Source: Coriaria nepalensis
Lineage: Eukaryota; Streptophyta; Magnoliopsida; Cucurbitales; Coriariaceae
Assembly: GCA_027186245.1 (NCBI GenBank)
Contig: CP114481.1
Span: 23,653,501-23,717,500 of the forward strand
Direction: 5' to 3'
Length of the DNA stretch: 64,000 nucleotides
The position numbers and the translations under genes were made by a program. Positions 24,921-36,540 of this stretch are shown here, piece by piece. Every line of letters begins with the position of its first letter. Position 1 is the stretch's first letter. Under the pieces are notes generated by a model, which was not told the DNA's origin, did not search any database, and saw nothing but the letters and a program-made list of their open reading frames with translations.

Positions 24921-26180
24921 ATCATGTTTGAAGGGCGAAAATAAAATTCGTTTGAATTAATTTAGAATGATTTATTGACTAGAAGAGACTCAGTGACATG
25001 ACTTTAAGGCTAAACAAATGCATTGTTGCCTTCAGTATATCAACTGCAAGTTAAGCACGAAAGTCATATTTAATGGCCGAATTTTGTTCGAAGTAATTTA
25101 GAATGATTTAATGACTAAAAGAGATGCAATACTATGATTTTAAGGTGAAAACAATGCATAGTTGCCTTCAATAGATCAATTACAAGTTATGCATGAAAGT
25201 CGTGTCTTAAATGCAAAAATAGAATTGGTCTGAACTGTTTTCAAACAATTTAATGATATGAAAAGACTGAATGATATGCTTTTTAAGGCTAAAATAATGC
25301 ATTGTTGTCTTCAACAGATTAATTGCAAAATATGTATTAAAATCATGATTCAAGGGCAAAAATAGAATTCATTCGAATTAATTTAGAATGATTCATTGAC
25401 TAGAAGAGACTTAGTGACATGACTTTAAGGCTAAACAAATGCATTGTTGCCCTCAATAGATCAATTGCAAGTTATGCACGAAAGTCATGTTTAAGGGGCG
25501 AATTTCTTTCGAATTTCTTTAGAATGATTTACTGACTAAAAGAGATCCAATAATATGACCTTGAGACTAAAAAAATGCATTGTTGCCTTCAATAGATCAA
25601 TTGCAAGTTATGCATGAAAGTTGTGTTTTAAATGCAAAAATAGAATTGGTTCGAAGTGCTTTCAAACAATTTAATGATATTAAAAGACTGAACAATATAC
25701 TTTTTAAGGCTAAAATAATGCATTTTTGTCTTCAATAGATTAATTGCAAGTTATGTAAGAAAATCATGTTTGAAGGGCGAATATAAAATTCGTTTGAATT
25801 AATTTAGAATGATTTATTGATTAGAAAAGACTCAGTGACATGACTTTAAGGCTAAACAAATGCATTTTTTCCTTCAATAGATCAACTGCAAGTTATGCAC
25901 GAAGATCATTTTTAAAGGCCGAATTTTGTTCGAAGTTATTTAGATTGATTTAATGACTAAAAGAGACGCAACAGTATGACTTTTAGGGTAAAAAAATGCA
26001 TAGTTGCCATCAATAGATCAATTGCAACTTATGCATCAAAGTAGTGTCTTAAATCCAAAAATAGAATTGGTTTGAAGTGCTTTCAAACAATTTAATGATA
26101 TGAAAAGACTGAATGATATGCTTTTTAAGACTAAAATAATGCATTGTTGTCTTCAATAGATTAATTGCAAGTTATGTATT
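24905..26180 (+). repeat. ~1.27-kb segment, copy 2 of the 6724-bp-offset duplication
   Basis: Partner of 18180-19455 at a constant offset of 6724 bp (48 subunits). Only scattered differences are seen, for example GACGCAACAGTATGAC near 25965 against GACGCAATAATATGAC. After about 26180 it switches to the TATTAAAATCATGATTCAAGG B type, a clear recombination edge. Confidence 0.8.
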
Positions 26181-26860
26181 AAAATCATGATTCAAGGGCA
26201 AAAATAGAATTCATTCGAATTAATTTAGAATGATTCATTGACCAGAAGAGACTCAGTGACATGACTTTAAGGCTAAACAAATGCATTGTTGCCCTCAATA
26301 GATCAATTGCAAGTTATGCACGAAAGTCATGTTTAAAGGGCAAATTTCTTTCGAAGTTCTTTAGAATGATTTACTGACTAAAAGAGATCCAATAATATGA
26401 CCTTGAGACTAAAATAATGCATAGTTGCCTTCAATAGATCAATTGCAAGTTATGAACGAAACTCGTGTTTTAAATGCAAAAATAGAATTGGTTCAAAGCG
26501 CTTTCAAACAATTTTATGATATTAAAAGACTGAACTATATACTTTTTAAGGAAAAAATAATGCATTGGTGTCTTCAATAAATTAATTTTAAGTAATGTAA
26601 GAAAATCATGTTTGAAGGGCGAAAATAGAATTCGTTCGACTTAATTTGGAATAATTTAATAACAAGAAGAGACTCAGTGACATGACTTTAAGGCTAAACA
26701 AATGCATTTTTGCCTTCAATAGATCAACTGCAAGTTATGCACGAAAGTCATGTTTAAAGGCCGAATTTCTTTCGAAGTAATTTAGATTGATTTAATGACT
26801 AAAAGAGACGCAATAATATGACTTTTAGGCTAAAAAAATGCATAGTTGCCATCAATAGAT

Positions 26861-28230
26861 CAATTGCAACTTATGCATGAAAGTCGTGTCTTAAATGAAA
26901 AAATAGAATTGGTTTGAAGTGCTTTCAAACAATTTAATGATATGAAAAGACTGAATGATATGCTTTTTAAGACTAAAATAATGCATTGTTGTCTTTAATA
27001 GATTAATTGCAAGTTATGTAATAAAATCATGATTGAAGGGCAAAAATAGAATTCATTCAAATTCATTTAGAATGATTTAATGATATGGAGAGACTCAATG
27101 ACATGATTTGAAGGCAAAACAAATGCATTGTTGCTTTCAATAGATCAACTGCAAGTTATGGACGAAAGTCATTTTTAAAGACCGAATTTCGTTCGATGTG
27201 ATTTAGAATGATTTAATGATTTAATGACTAAAAGAGACGAATAATATGACTTTAAGGATAAAAAAATGCATAGTTGCCTTCAATAAATCAATTGCAAGTT
27301 ATGCATGAAACTCGTGTTTTAGATGCAAATATAGAATTGCTTCGAAGTGCTTTCAAGCAATTTAATGATATTAAAAGACTGAACGATATACTTTTTAAGG
27401 TAAAAATAATGCATCGTTGTCTTCAATAAATTAATTGCAAGTTATGTAAGAAAATTATGTTTGATGGGCGAAAATAGAATTCGTTCGACTTAATTTGAAA
27501 AATTTAATAACTAGAAGAGACTCAGTGACATGACTTTCAGGCTAAACAAAAGCATTTTTGCCTTCAATAGATCAACCGCAAGTTATGCATGAAAGTCATT
27601 TTTAAAAGCCGAATTTCATTCGAAATGATTTAGAATGACTTAATGACTAAAAGAGATGCAATAATATGACTTTAAGGATAAAAAAATGCATAGTGGCCTT
27701 CAATAGATCAATTGCAGGTTATGCATGAAACTCGTGTTTTAAATGCAAAAATAAAATTGGTTCGAAGTGCTTTCAAACAATTTAATGAAATTAAAAGACT
27801 GAACGATATAATTTTTAAGGCAAAAATAATGCATTGTTGTCTTCAAAAAATTAATTGCAAGTTATTTAAGAAAATCATGTTTGAAGGGCGAAAATAGAAT
27901 TCGTTTGACTTAATTTGGAATAATTTAATAACTAGAAGAGACTCCGCGACATGACTTTCAGGCTAAACATATGCATTTTTGCCTTAAATAGATCAACTGC
28001 AAGTTATGCACGAAAGTCATTTTTCAAGGTTGAATTTCGTTCGAAGTCATTTAGAATGATTTAATGACTAAAAGAGACGCAATAATATGATTTTTAGGCT
28101 AAAAAAATGCATAGTTTCTTTCAATAGATTAATTGCAACTTATGCATGAAAGTCGTGTCTTAAATGCAAAAATAGAATTGGTTCAAAGTGCTTTCAAACA
28201 ATTTAATGATATGAAAAGACTGAATGATAT
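26861..28230 (+). repeat. 1690-bp higher-order repeat, copy 1
   Basis: Over about 1.37 kb this stretch reads the same as 28551-29920 as far as I can follow it by eye, at a constant offset of 1690 bp. The unit is four monomers plus about 9 bp. The extra bases come from a small tandem duplication in C near 27207-27227 (ATTTAATGATTTAATGACTA). Rare marks include GATATGGAGAGACTC, GATTTGAAGGC, CCGCAAGTTATGC and CTCCGCGACATG. Confidence 0.88.
27207..27227 (+). repeat. 9-bp tandem duplication inside subunit C
   Basis: The usual AGAATGATTTAATGACTAAA is expanded to AGAATG ATTTAATGA TTTAATGACTA, a duplication of the ATTTAATGA step. It is repeated at about 28897-28917 in the other copy of the 1690-bp unit, so it predates that duplication. 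Confidence 0.75.
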
Positions 28231-28550
28231 GCTTTTTAAGACTAAAATAATGCATTGTTGTCTTTAATAGATTAATTGCAAGTTATGTAATAAAATCATG
28301 ATTGAAGGGCAAAAATAGAATTCATTCAAATTCATTTAGAATGATTTAATGATATGGAGAGACTCAATGACATGATTTGAAGGCAAAACAAATGCATTGT
28401 TGCTTTCAATAGATCAACTGCAAGTTATGCACGAAAGTCATTTTTCAAGGTTGAATTTCGTTCGAAGTCATTTAGAATGATTTAATGACTAAAAGAGACG
28501 CAATAATATGATTTTTAGGCTAAAAAAATGCATAGTTTCTTTCAATAGAT

Positions 28551-29920
28551 TAATTGCAACTTATGCATGAAAGTCGTGTCTTAAATGAAAAAATAGAATT
28601 GGTTTGAAGTGCTTTCAAACAATTTAATGATATGAAAAGACTGAATGATATGCTTTTTAAGACTAAAATAATGCATTGTTGTCTTTAATAGATTAATTGC
28701 AAGTTATGTAATAAAATCATGATTGAAGGGCAAAAATAGAATTCATTCAAATTCATTTAGAATGATTTAATGATATGGAGAGACTCAATGACATGATTTG
28801 AAGGCAAAACAAATGCATTGTTGCTTTCAATAGATCAACTGCAAGTTATGGACGAAAGTCATTTTTAAAGACCGAATTTCGTTCGATGTGATTTAGAATG
28901 ATTTAATGATTTAATGACTAAAAGAGACGAATAATATGACTTTAAGGATAAAAAAATGCATAGTTGCCTTCAATAAATCAATTGCAAGTTATGCATGAAA
29001 CTCGTGTTTTAGATGCAAATATAGAATTGCTTCGAAGTGCTTTCAAGCAATTTAATGATATTAAAAGACTGAACGATATACTTTTTAAGGTAAAAATAAT
29101 GCATCGTTGTCTTCAATAAATTAATTGCAAGTTATGTAAGAAAATTATGTTTGATGGGCGAAAATAGAATTCGTTCGACTTAATTTGAAAAATTTAATAA
29201 CTAGAAGAGACTCAGTGACATGACTTTCAGGCTAAACAAAAGCATTTTTGCCTTCAATAGATCAACCGCAAGTTATGCATGAAAGTCATTTTTAAAAGCC
29301 GAATTTCATTCGAAATGATTTAGAATGACTTAATGACTAAAAGAGATGCAATAATATGACTTTAAGGATAAAAAAATGCATAGTGGCCTTCAATAGATCA
29401 ATTGCAGGTTATGCATGAAACTCGTGTTTTAAATGCAAAAATAAAATTGGTTCGAAGTGCTTTCAAACAATTTAATGAAATTAAAAGACTGAACGATATA
29501 ATTTTTAAGGCAAAAATAATGCATTGTTGTCTTCAAAAAATTAATTGCAAGTTATTTAAGAAAATCATGTTTGAAGGGCGAAAATAGAATTCGTTTGACT
29601 TAATTTGGAATAATTTAATAACTAGAAGAGACTCCGCGACATGACTTTCAGGCTAAACATATGCATTTTTGCCTTAAATAGATCAACTGCAAGTTATGCA
29701 CGAAAGTCATTTTTCAAGGTTGAATTTCGTTCGAAGTCATTTAGAATGATTTAATGACTAAAAGAGACGCAATAATATGATTTTTAGGCTAAAAAAATGC
29801 ATAGTTTCTTTCAATAGATTAATTGCAACTTATGCATGAAAGTCGTGTCTTAAATGCAAAAATAGAATTGGTTCAAAGTGCTTTCAAACAATTTAATGAT
29901 ATGAAAAGACTGAATGATAT
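28551..29920 (+). repeat. 1690-bp higher-order repeat, copy 2
   Basis: Second copy of 26861-28230, including the duplicated ATTTAATGA motif near 28897-28917 and the CTCCGCGACATG variant near 29632. It ends at about 29920, where ATACTTTTTAAAGC replaces ATGCTTTTTAAGAC. The C tract with TTTTTCAAGGTTGAATTTCG occurs a third time near 28440, so the bridge between the copies (28231-28550) reuses part of the same monomers. Confidence 0.88.
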
Positions 29921-32430
29921 ACTTTTTAAAGCTAAAATAATGCATTTTTGTCTTCAATAGATTAATTGCAAGTTATGTACGAAAATCATGTTTGAAGGGC
30001 GAAAATAAATTCGTTTGAATTAATTTAGAATGATTTATTGATTAGAAAAGACTTAGTGACACGACTTTAAGGCTAAACAAATGTATTGTTGCCTTCAGTA
30101 GATCAACTGCAAGTTATGCACGAAAGTCATATTTAAACGCCGAATTTCGTTCGAAGTCATTTAGAATGATTTAATGACTAAAACAGATGCAATACTATGA
30201 TTTTAAGGCAAAAAAATGCATAGTTGCCTTCAATAGATCAATTACATGTTATGCATGAAAGTCATGTGTTAAATGCAAAAATAGAATTGGTTCGAACTGT
30301 TTTCAAACAATTTAATGATATGAAAAGACTGAATGATATGCTTTTTAATGCTAAAATAATGCATTGTTGTCTTCAATAGATTAATTGCAAAATATGTACT
30401 AAAATCACTATTGAAGGGCAAAAATAGAATTCATTCGAATTAATTTGGAATGATTTAATGATAAGGAGAGACTCAGTGACATGATTTTACAGCAAAACAA
30501 ATGCATTGTTGCTTTCAATAGATCAACTGCAAGTTATGCACGAAAGTCATTTTTAAATACCGAATTTCATTCGAAGTGATTTTGAATGATTTAATGAATA
30601 AAAGAGACGCAATAATATGACTTTAAGGGTAAAAAAATTCATAGTTACCTTCAATTGATCAATTGCAAGTTATGCATGAAACTCGTGTTTTAAATGCAAA
30701 TATAGAATTGCTGAAGTGCTTTCAAGCAATTTAATGATATTAAAAGACTGAAAGATATACTTTTTAAAGCAAAAATAAAGCATTGTTGTCTTCAATAAAT
30801 TAATTGCAAGTTATGTAAGAAAATCATGTTCTAAGGCTGAAAATAGAATTCGTTCGACTTAATTTGGAATAATTTATGAACAAGATGAGACTCAGTGACA
30901 TGACTTTAAGGCTAAACCAATGCATTTTTACCTTCAATATATCAACTGCAAGTTATGCACGGTAGTCATTTTTAAAGGCCAAATTTCGTTCGAAGTGATT
31001 TAGAATGATTTAATGACTAAAAGAAACGCAATACTATGACTTTAAGGCTAAAACAATGCATAGTTGCCTTCAATAGATCAATTACAAATTATGCATGAAA
31101 GTCGTGTCTTAAATGCAAAAATAGAATTGGTTCGATGTGTTTTCAGACAATTTAATGATATGAAAAGACTGAATGATATGCTCTTTAAGACTAAAATAAT
31201 GCATTGTTGTCTTCAATAGATTAATTGCAAGTTATGTAAGAAAATCATGTTTGAAGGGCGAAAATAGAATTTGTCGAATTAATTTAGAATGATTTATTGA
31301 CTAGAAGAGAGTCAGTGACATGACTTTAAGGTTAAACAAATGCATTGTTGCCCTCAATAGATCAACTGTAAGTTATGCACGAAAGTCATTTTTAAGGGGC
31401 GAATTTAATTCGAAGTGATTTAGAATGATTTACTGACTAAAAGAGATCCAATAATATCACCTTAAGACTAAAAAAATGCATAGTTGCCTTCAATACATCA
31501 ATTGCAAGTTATGCATGAAAGTTGTGTTTTAAATGCAAAAATAGAATTGGTTCGAAGTTATTTCAAACAATTTAATGATATGAAAAGATTGAATGATATC
31601 CTTTTTAAGGCTAAAATAATGCATTGTTGTCTTCAATAGATTAATTGCAAAATATGTATAAAATCATGATTGTAGGGCAAAAATAGAATTCATTTGAATT
31701 AATTTGGAATGATTTAATGATAAGGAGAGACTGAATGAGCACGAAAGTCATTTTTATAGACCGAATTTCGTTCCAAGTGATTTAGAATGATTTAATGACT
31801 AAAAGAGATGCAATTATAGGACTTTAAGGGTAAAAAAATGCATAGTTGCCTTCAATAGATCAATTGCAAGTTATGCATGAAACTCGTGTTTTAAATGCAA
31901 ATATAGAATTGGTTCGAAGTGCTTACAAGCAATTTAACGATATTAAAAGACTGAACGATATACTTTTTAAGGCAAAAATAATGCATTGTTGTTTTCAATA
32001 AATTAATTGCAAGTTATGTAAGAAAATCATGTTTGAAGGGCGAAAATAGAATTCGTTCGACTTAATTTGGAATAATTTAATAACTAGAAGAGATTGAGTG
32101 ACATGACTTTAAGGCTAAACAAATGTATTTTTTCCTCCAATAGATCAACTGCAAGTTATGCACGGTAGTCATTTTTAAACGCCGAATTTCGTTCGAAGTG
32201 ATTTAGAATGATTTAATGTCTAAAAGAGACGCAATAATATGTCTTTTAGGCTAAACAAATGCATAGTTGCCTTTAATAGATCAATTGCAACTTATGCATG
32301 AAAGTCGTGTCTTAAATGCAAAAATAGAATTGGTTCGATGTGTTTTCAGACAATTTAATGATATGAAAAGAATAAATGATATGCTTTTTAAGACTAAAAT
32401 AATGCATTGTTGTCTTCAATAGATTAATTG
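29920..32430 (+). repeat. Mosaic block with a ~1.2-kb trimer (one copy shortened)
   Basis: The variant TTTTCAGACAATTTAATG appears near 31140 and 32343, 1203 bp apart. The trimer would be about 1261 bp, but the left copy lost 58 bp near 31738. Shared marks include GGTTCGATGTG, ATATCACCTTAAGAC and GATTGTAGGGCAAAA. No gene is visible. Confidence 0.78.
31728..31750 (+). other. 58-bp deletion across the B/C boundary
   Basis: The sequence reads GACTGAATGAGCACGAAAG, whereas the sister copy near 32930-33010 has the full end of B and start of C between GACTGAATGA and GCACGAAAG. The missing piece is 58 bp and removes the GTTG/CTTTCAATAG subunit boundary. It is a private deletion of this trimer copy. 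Confidence 0.82.
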
Positions 32431-33482
32431 CAAGTTATGTAAGAAAATCATGTTTGAATGGTGAAAATAGAATTTGTCGAATTAATTTAGAATGATTTAT
32501 TGACTAGAAGAGACTTAGTGACATGACTTTAAGGCTAAACAAATGCATTGTTGCCCTCAATAGATCAACTGCAAGTTATGCATGAAAGTCATGTTTAAGG
32601 GGCAAATTAATTCGAAGTGATTTAGAATGATTTACTGACTAAAAGAGATCCAATAATATCACCTTAAGACTAAAAAAATGCATAGTTGCCTTCAATAGAT
32701 CAATTGCAAGTTATGCATGAAAGTTGTGTTTTAAATGCAAAAACAGAATTGGTTCGAAGTTATTTCAAACAATTTAATGATATGAAAAGACTAAATGATA
32801 TGCTTTTTAAGGCTAAAATAATGCATTGTTGTCTTCAATAGATTAATTGCAAAATATGTATAAAATCATGATTGTAGGGCAAAAATAGAATTCACTTGAA
32901 TTAATTTGGAATGATTTAATGATAAGGAGAGACTGAATGACATGATTTTAATGCAAAACAAATGCATTGTTGCTTTCAATAGATCCACTGCAAGTTATGC
33001 ACGAAAGTCATTTTTATAGACCGAATTTCGTTCGAAGTGATTTAGAATGATTTAATGACTAAAAGAGACGCAATAATATGATTTTAAGGATACAAAAATG
33101 CATAGTTTACTTCAATAGATCAATTGCAAGTTATGCATGAAACTCGTGTTTTGAATGCAAATATAGAATTGGTTCGAAGTGCTTTCAAACAATTTTATGA
33201 TATTAAAAGACTGAACGATATACTTTTTAATGCAAAAATAATGCATTGTTGTTTTCAATAAATTAATTGCAAGTTATGTAAGAAAATCATGTTTGAAGGG
33301 CGAAAATAGAATTCGTTCGACTTAATTTGGAATAATTTAATAACAAGAAGAGACTCAGTGACATGACTTTAAGGCTAAACAAATGTATTTTTGCCTTCAA
33401 TAGATCAACTGCAAGTTATGCACGAAAGTCATGTTTAAAGGCCGAATTTCTTTCGAAGTAATTTAGAATGATTTAATGACTA

Positions 33483-33674
33483 AAAGAGTTCATTTGATGG
33501 AAAAAGACCTTGTAATATCTTTGATTGACTTTTAATGTCTTCTTTTGAGCTTCTAATAGCTTTCGTTTCCTTCATGGGATCGCCCGATTTCCATTGAGAT
33601 GGTGCTGAGCAGGGCTGGAAGTTTCTTGAAATTTTAAAAGATATTATATAGAATCCGGCATTGGAGATGCAATA
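33483..33674 (-). pseudogene. Possible captured coding fragment (64-codon open frame, minus strand)
   Basis: Read on the minus strand, the insert has no stop codon in one frame. The frame is closed only by TAG codons in the flanking satellite (33675-33677 upstream, 33480-33482 downstream). The encoded peptide is mixed in composition and lysine/serine-rich towards its end, with stretches such as SAPSQWKSGDP and KILQGLFP. All other frames of the insert contain stops. I do not recognise the protein. At this length and base composition an open frame in one of six is possible by chance, roughly one in ten under a simple random model. There is no start codon near the beginning and no clear splice signal at the ends, so a truncated exon piece is the most I would claim. 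Confidence 0.3.
33489..33666. mobile_element. Foreign ~178-bp insert in subunit C, copy 1 (nature unknown)
   Basis: Satellite sequence stops after GACTAAAAGAG (33488) and resumes with ATGCAATACTATG (33667) with no satellite base lost. Empty sites reading AAAAGAGATGCAATACT are present at 37723-37739 and near 40250. The trinucleotide GAG flanks the inserted ~175 bp on both sides (33486-33488 and 33664-33666), possibly a 3-bp target-site duplication. The insert is more GC-rich than the satellite, with no terminal inverted repeats, poly-A tail or element termini that I recognise. On the minus strand one frame is open across all 59 codons. It could be a non-autonomous element, a captured gene fragment or repair filler DNA. 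Confidence 0.7.
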
Positions 33675-35341
33675 CTATGACTTTAAGGCTAAAAAAATGC
33701 ATAGTTGCCTTCAATAGATCAATTACAAGTTATGCATGAAAGTCGTGTCTTAAATGCACAAATAGAATTGGTTCGAAGTGTTTTCAAACAATTTAATGAT
33801 ATGAAAAGATTGAATGATATGCTTTTTAAGACTAAAATAATGCATAGTTGTCTTCAATAGATTAATTGCAAGTTATGTAAGAAAATCATGTTTGAAGGGC
33901 GACAATAGAATTTGTCGAATTAATTTAGAATGTTTTATTGACTAGAAGAGACTTAGTGACATGACTTTAAGGCTAAACAAGTGCATTGTTTCCCTCAATA
34001 GATCAACTGCAACTTATGCACGAAAGTCATTTTTAAGGGGCGAATTTCATTCGAAGTGATTTAGAATGATTTACAGCCTAAAAGAGATCCAATAATATCA
34101 CCTTAAGACTAAAAAAATGCAGAGTTGCCTTCAATAGATCAATTGCAAGTTATGCATGAAAGTTGTGTTTTAAATGCAAAAATAGAATTGGTTTGAAGTT
34201 CTTTCAAACAATTTAATGATATGAAAAGACTGAATGATATCCTTTTTAAGGCTAAAATAATGCATTGTTGTCTTCAATAGATTAATTGCAAGTTATGTAA
34301 GAAAATCATGTTTGAAGGGTGAAAATAGAATTTGTCGAATTAATTTAGAATGATTTATTGACTAGAAGAGACTCAGTGACATGACTGTAAGGCTAAACAA
34401 ATGCATTGTTGCCCTCAATAGATCAACTGCAAGTTATGCATGAAAGTCATGTTTAAGGGGCGAATTTAATTCGAAGTGATTTAGAATGATTTACTGACTA
34501 AAAGAGATCCAATAATATCACCTTAAGACTAAAAAAATGCATAGTTGCCTTCAATAGATCAATTGCAAGTTATGCATGAAAGTTGTGTTTTAAATGCAAA
34601 AACAGAATTGGTTCGAAGTTATTTCAAACAATTTAATGATATGAAAAGACTAAATGATATGCTTTTTAAGGCTAAAATAATGCATTGTTGTCTTCAATAG
34701 ATTAATTGCAAAATATGTATAAAATCATGATTGTAGGGCAAAAATAGAATTCACTTGAATTAATTTGGAATGATTTAATGATAAGGAGAGACTGAATGAC
34801 ATGATTTTAATGCAAAACAAATGCATTGTTGCTTTCAATAGATCCACTGCAAGTTATGCACGAAAGTCATTTTTATAGACCGAATTTCGTTCGAAGTGAT
34901 TTAGAATGATTTAATGACTAAAAGAGACGCAATAATATGATTTTAAGGATACAAAAATGCATAGTTTACTTCAATAGATCAATTGCAAGTTATGCATGAA
35001 ACTCGTGTTTTGAATGCAAATATAGAATTGGTTCGAAGTGCTTTCAAACAATTTTATGATATTAAAAGACTGAACGATATACTTTTTAATGCAAAAATAA
35101 TGCATTGTTGTTTTCAATAAATTAATTGCAAGTTATGTAAGAAAATTATGTTTGAAGGGCGAAAATAGAATTCGTTCGACTTAATTTGGAATAATTTACT
35201 AACAAGAAGAGACTCAGTGACATGACTTTAAGGCTAAACAAATGCATTTTTGCCTTCAATAGATCAACTGCAAGTTATGCACGAAAGTCATGTTTAAAGG
35301 CCGAATTTCTTTCGAAGTAATTTAGAATGATTTAATGACTA

Positions 35342-35533
35342 AAAGAGTTCATTTGATGGAAAAAGACCTTGTAATATCTTTGATTGACTTTTAATGTCTT
35401 CTTTTGAGCTTCTAATAGCTTTCGTTTCCTTCATGGGATCGCCCGATTTCCATTGAGATGGTGCTGAGCAGGGCTGGAAGTTTCTTGAAATTTTAAAAGA
35501 TATTATATAGAATCCGGCATTGGAGATGCAATA
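35342..35533 (-). pseudogene. Second copy of the possible captured coding fragment
   Basis: Same open frame as at 33483-33674, unchanged in the duplicated unit. Its identity reflects recent copying with the HOR rather than selection on a protein. Confidence 0.28.
35348..35525. mobile_element. Foreign ~178-bp insert in subunit C, copy 2 (co-amplified)
   Basis: Identical base for base, as read by eye, to 33489-33666 and in the same place of the next 1859-bp unit. Two independent insertions at the same base are unlikely; this copy most likely arose when the whole unit was duplicated. The flanks are again AAAAGAG and GAGATGCAATACT. Confidence 0.72.
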
Positions 35534-36149
35534 CTATGACTTTAAGGCTAAAAAAATGCATAGTTGCCTTCAATAGATCAATTACAAGTTATGCATGAAA
35601 GTCGTGTCTTAAATGCACAAATAGAATTTGTTCGAAGTGTTTTCAAACAATTTAATGATATGAAAAGATTGAATGATATGCTTTTTAAGACTAAAATAAT
35701 GCATAGTTGTCTTCAATAGATTAATTGCAAGTTATGTAAGAAAATCATGTTTGAAGGGCGACAATAGAATTTGTCGAATTAATTTAGAATGTTTTATTGA
35801 CTAGAAGAGACTTAGTGACATGACTTTAAGGCTAAACAAGTGCATTGTTTCCCTCAATAGATCAACTGCAACTTATGCACGAAAGTCATTTTTAAGGGGC
35901 GAATTTCATTCGAAGTGATTTAGAATGATTTACAGCCTAAAAGAGATCCAATAATATCACCTTAAGACTAAAAAAATGCAGAGTTGCCTTCAATAGATCA
36001 ATTGCAAGTTATGCATGAAAGTTGTGTTTTAAATGCAAAAATAGAATTGGTTTGAAGTTCTTTCAAACAATTTAATGATATGAAAAGACTGAATGATATC
36101 CTTTTTAAGGCTAAAATAATGCATTGTTGTCTTCAATAGATTAATTGCA

Positions 36150-36540
36150 AGTTATGTAATAAAATCATGATTGAAGGGCAAAAATAGAATTCATTCGAAT
36201 TAATTTAGAATGATTTAATGATAAGGAGAGACTCAGTGACATGATTTTAAGGCAAAACAAATGCATTGTTTCTTTCAATAGATCAACAGCAAGTTATGCA
36301 CGAAAGTCATTTTTAAAGATCGAATTTTGTTCGAAGTGATTTAGAATGATGTAATGACAAAAGGAGACGCAATAATATGACTTTAAGGATAAAAAAATGC
36401 ATAGTTGACTTCAATAGATCAATTGCAAGTTATGCACGAAACTCGTGTTTTAAATGCAAAAATAGAATTGGTTCGAAGTGCTTTCAAACAATTTTAAGAT
36501 ATTAAAAGATTGAACGATATACTTTTTAAGGAAAAAATAA
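36150..36540 (+). repeat. Linking satellite monomer
   Basis: About one monomer with GATAAGGAGAGACTCAGTG (B) and GATCAACAGCAAG, AATGATGTAATGAC and AAAGGAGACGC (C), connecting the 1859-bp block to the 471-bp block. Similar C types with AATGATGTAATGAC recur in the 1261-bp trimers (38550, 39811, 41072). Nothing else is visible. Confidence 0.7.

Larger units (their letters stand above)
17620..26860 (+). repeat. Satellite block rich in GAAGTTATTTAGATTG-type C subunits
   Basis: This 9-kb block is set apart by C variants reading GTTCGAAGTTATTTAGATTG, B starts reading GCATTTTTTCCTTCAATAG, A starts reading GTTGCCATCAATAG with CATCAAAG, and a TCATATTTAATGGCCG C type. Instead of one clean HOR it holds overlapping duplications with offsets of 842, 2101, 2941, 5040 and 6724 bp, all close to whole numbers of monomers. 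The best of these are listed separately. Confidence 0.85.
32430..34290 (+). repeat. 1859-bp higher-order repeat, copy 1 (contains insert)
   Basis: Four monomers plus a ~178-bp foreign insert make a 1859-bp unit that is directly followed by a second copy. Shared variants at exactly this offset include AAAACAGAATTGGTTCGAAG, GATCCACTGC, GATTTACAGCC and AAATGCAGAGTTGCC. Near-identity extends through both satellite and insert. Confidence 0.9.
34290..36150 (+). repeat. 1859-bp higher-order repeat, copy 2 (contains insert)
   Basis: Tandem partner of 32430-34290. The differences I see are a few single bases, such as TTACTAACAAG for TTAATAACAAG near 35197 and GAATTTGTTCG for GAATTGGTTCG near 35627. 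The match ends near 36150, where GTAATAAAATCATGATTG replaces GTAAGAAAATCATG. Confidence 0.9.

Noticed and set aside
33489..33666. Insert as a tRNA-derived SINE or a TIR transposon
   Set aside because: I could not see A/B-box promoter motifs in the right arrangement, a 3' A-rich tail, or terminal inverted repeats. The only element-like sign is the possible 3-bp GAG duplication, which may be chance, so I left the nature open.
26861..36150. Near-identical blocks as assembly artefacts
   Set aside because: This cannot be excluded from sequence alone, but the copies differ at scattered bases (for example near 35197 and 35627) and have different edges, which fits real duplications better than a simple repeated contig.
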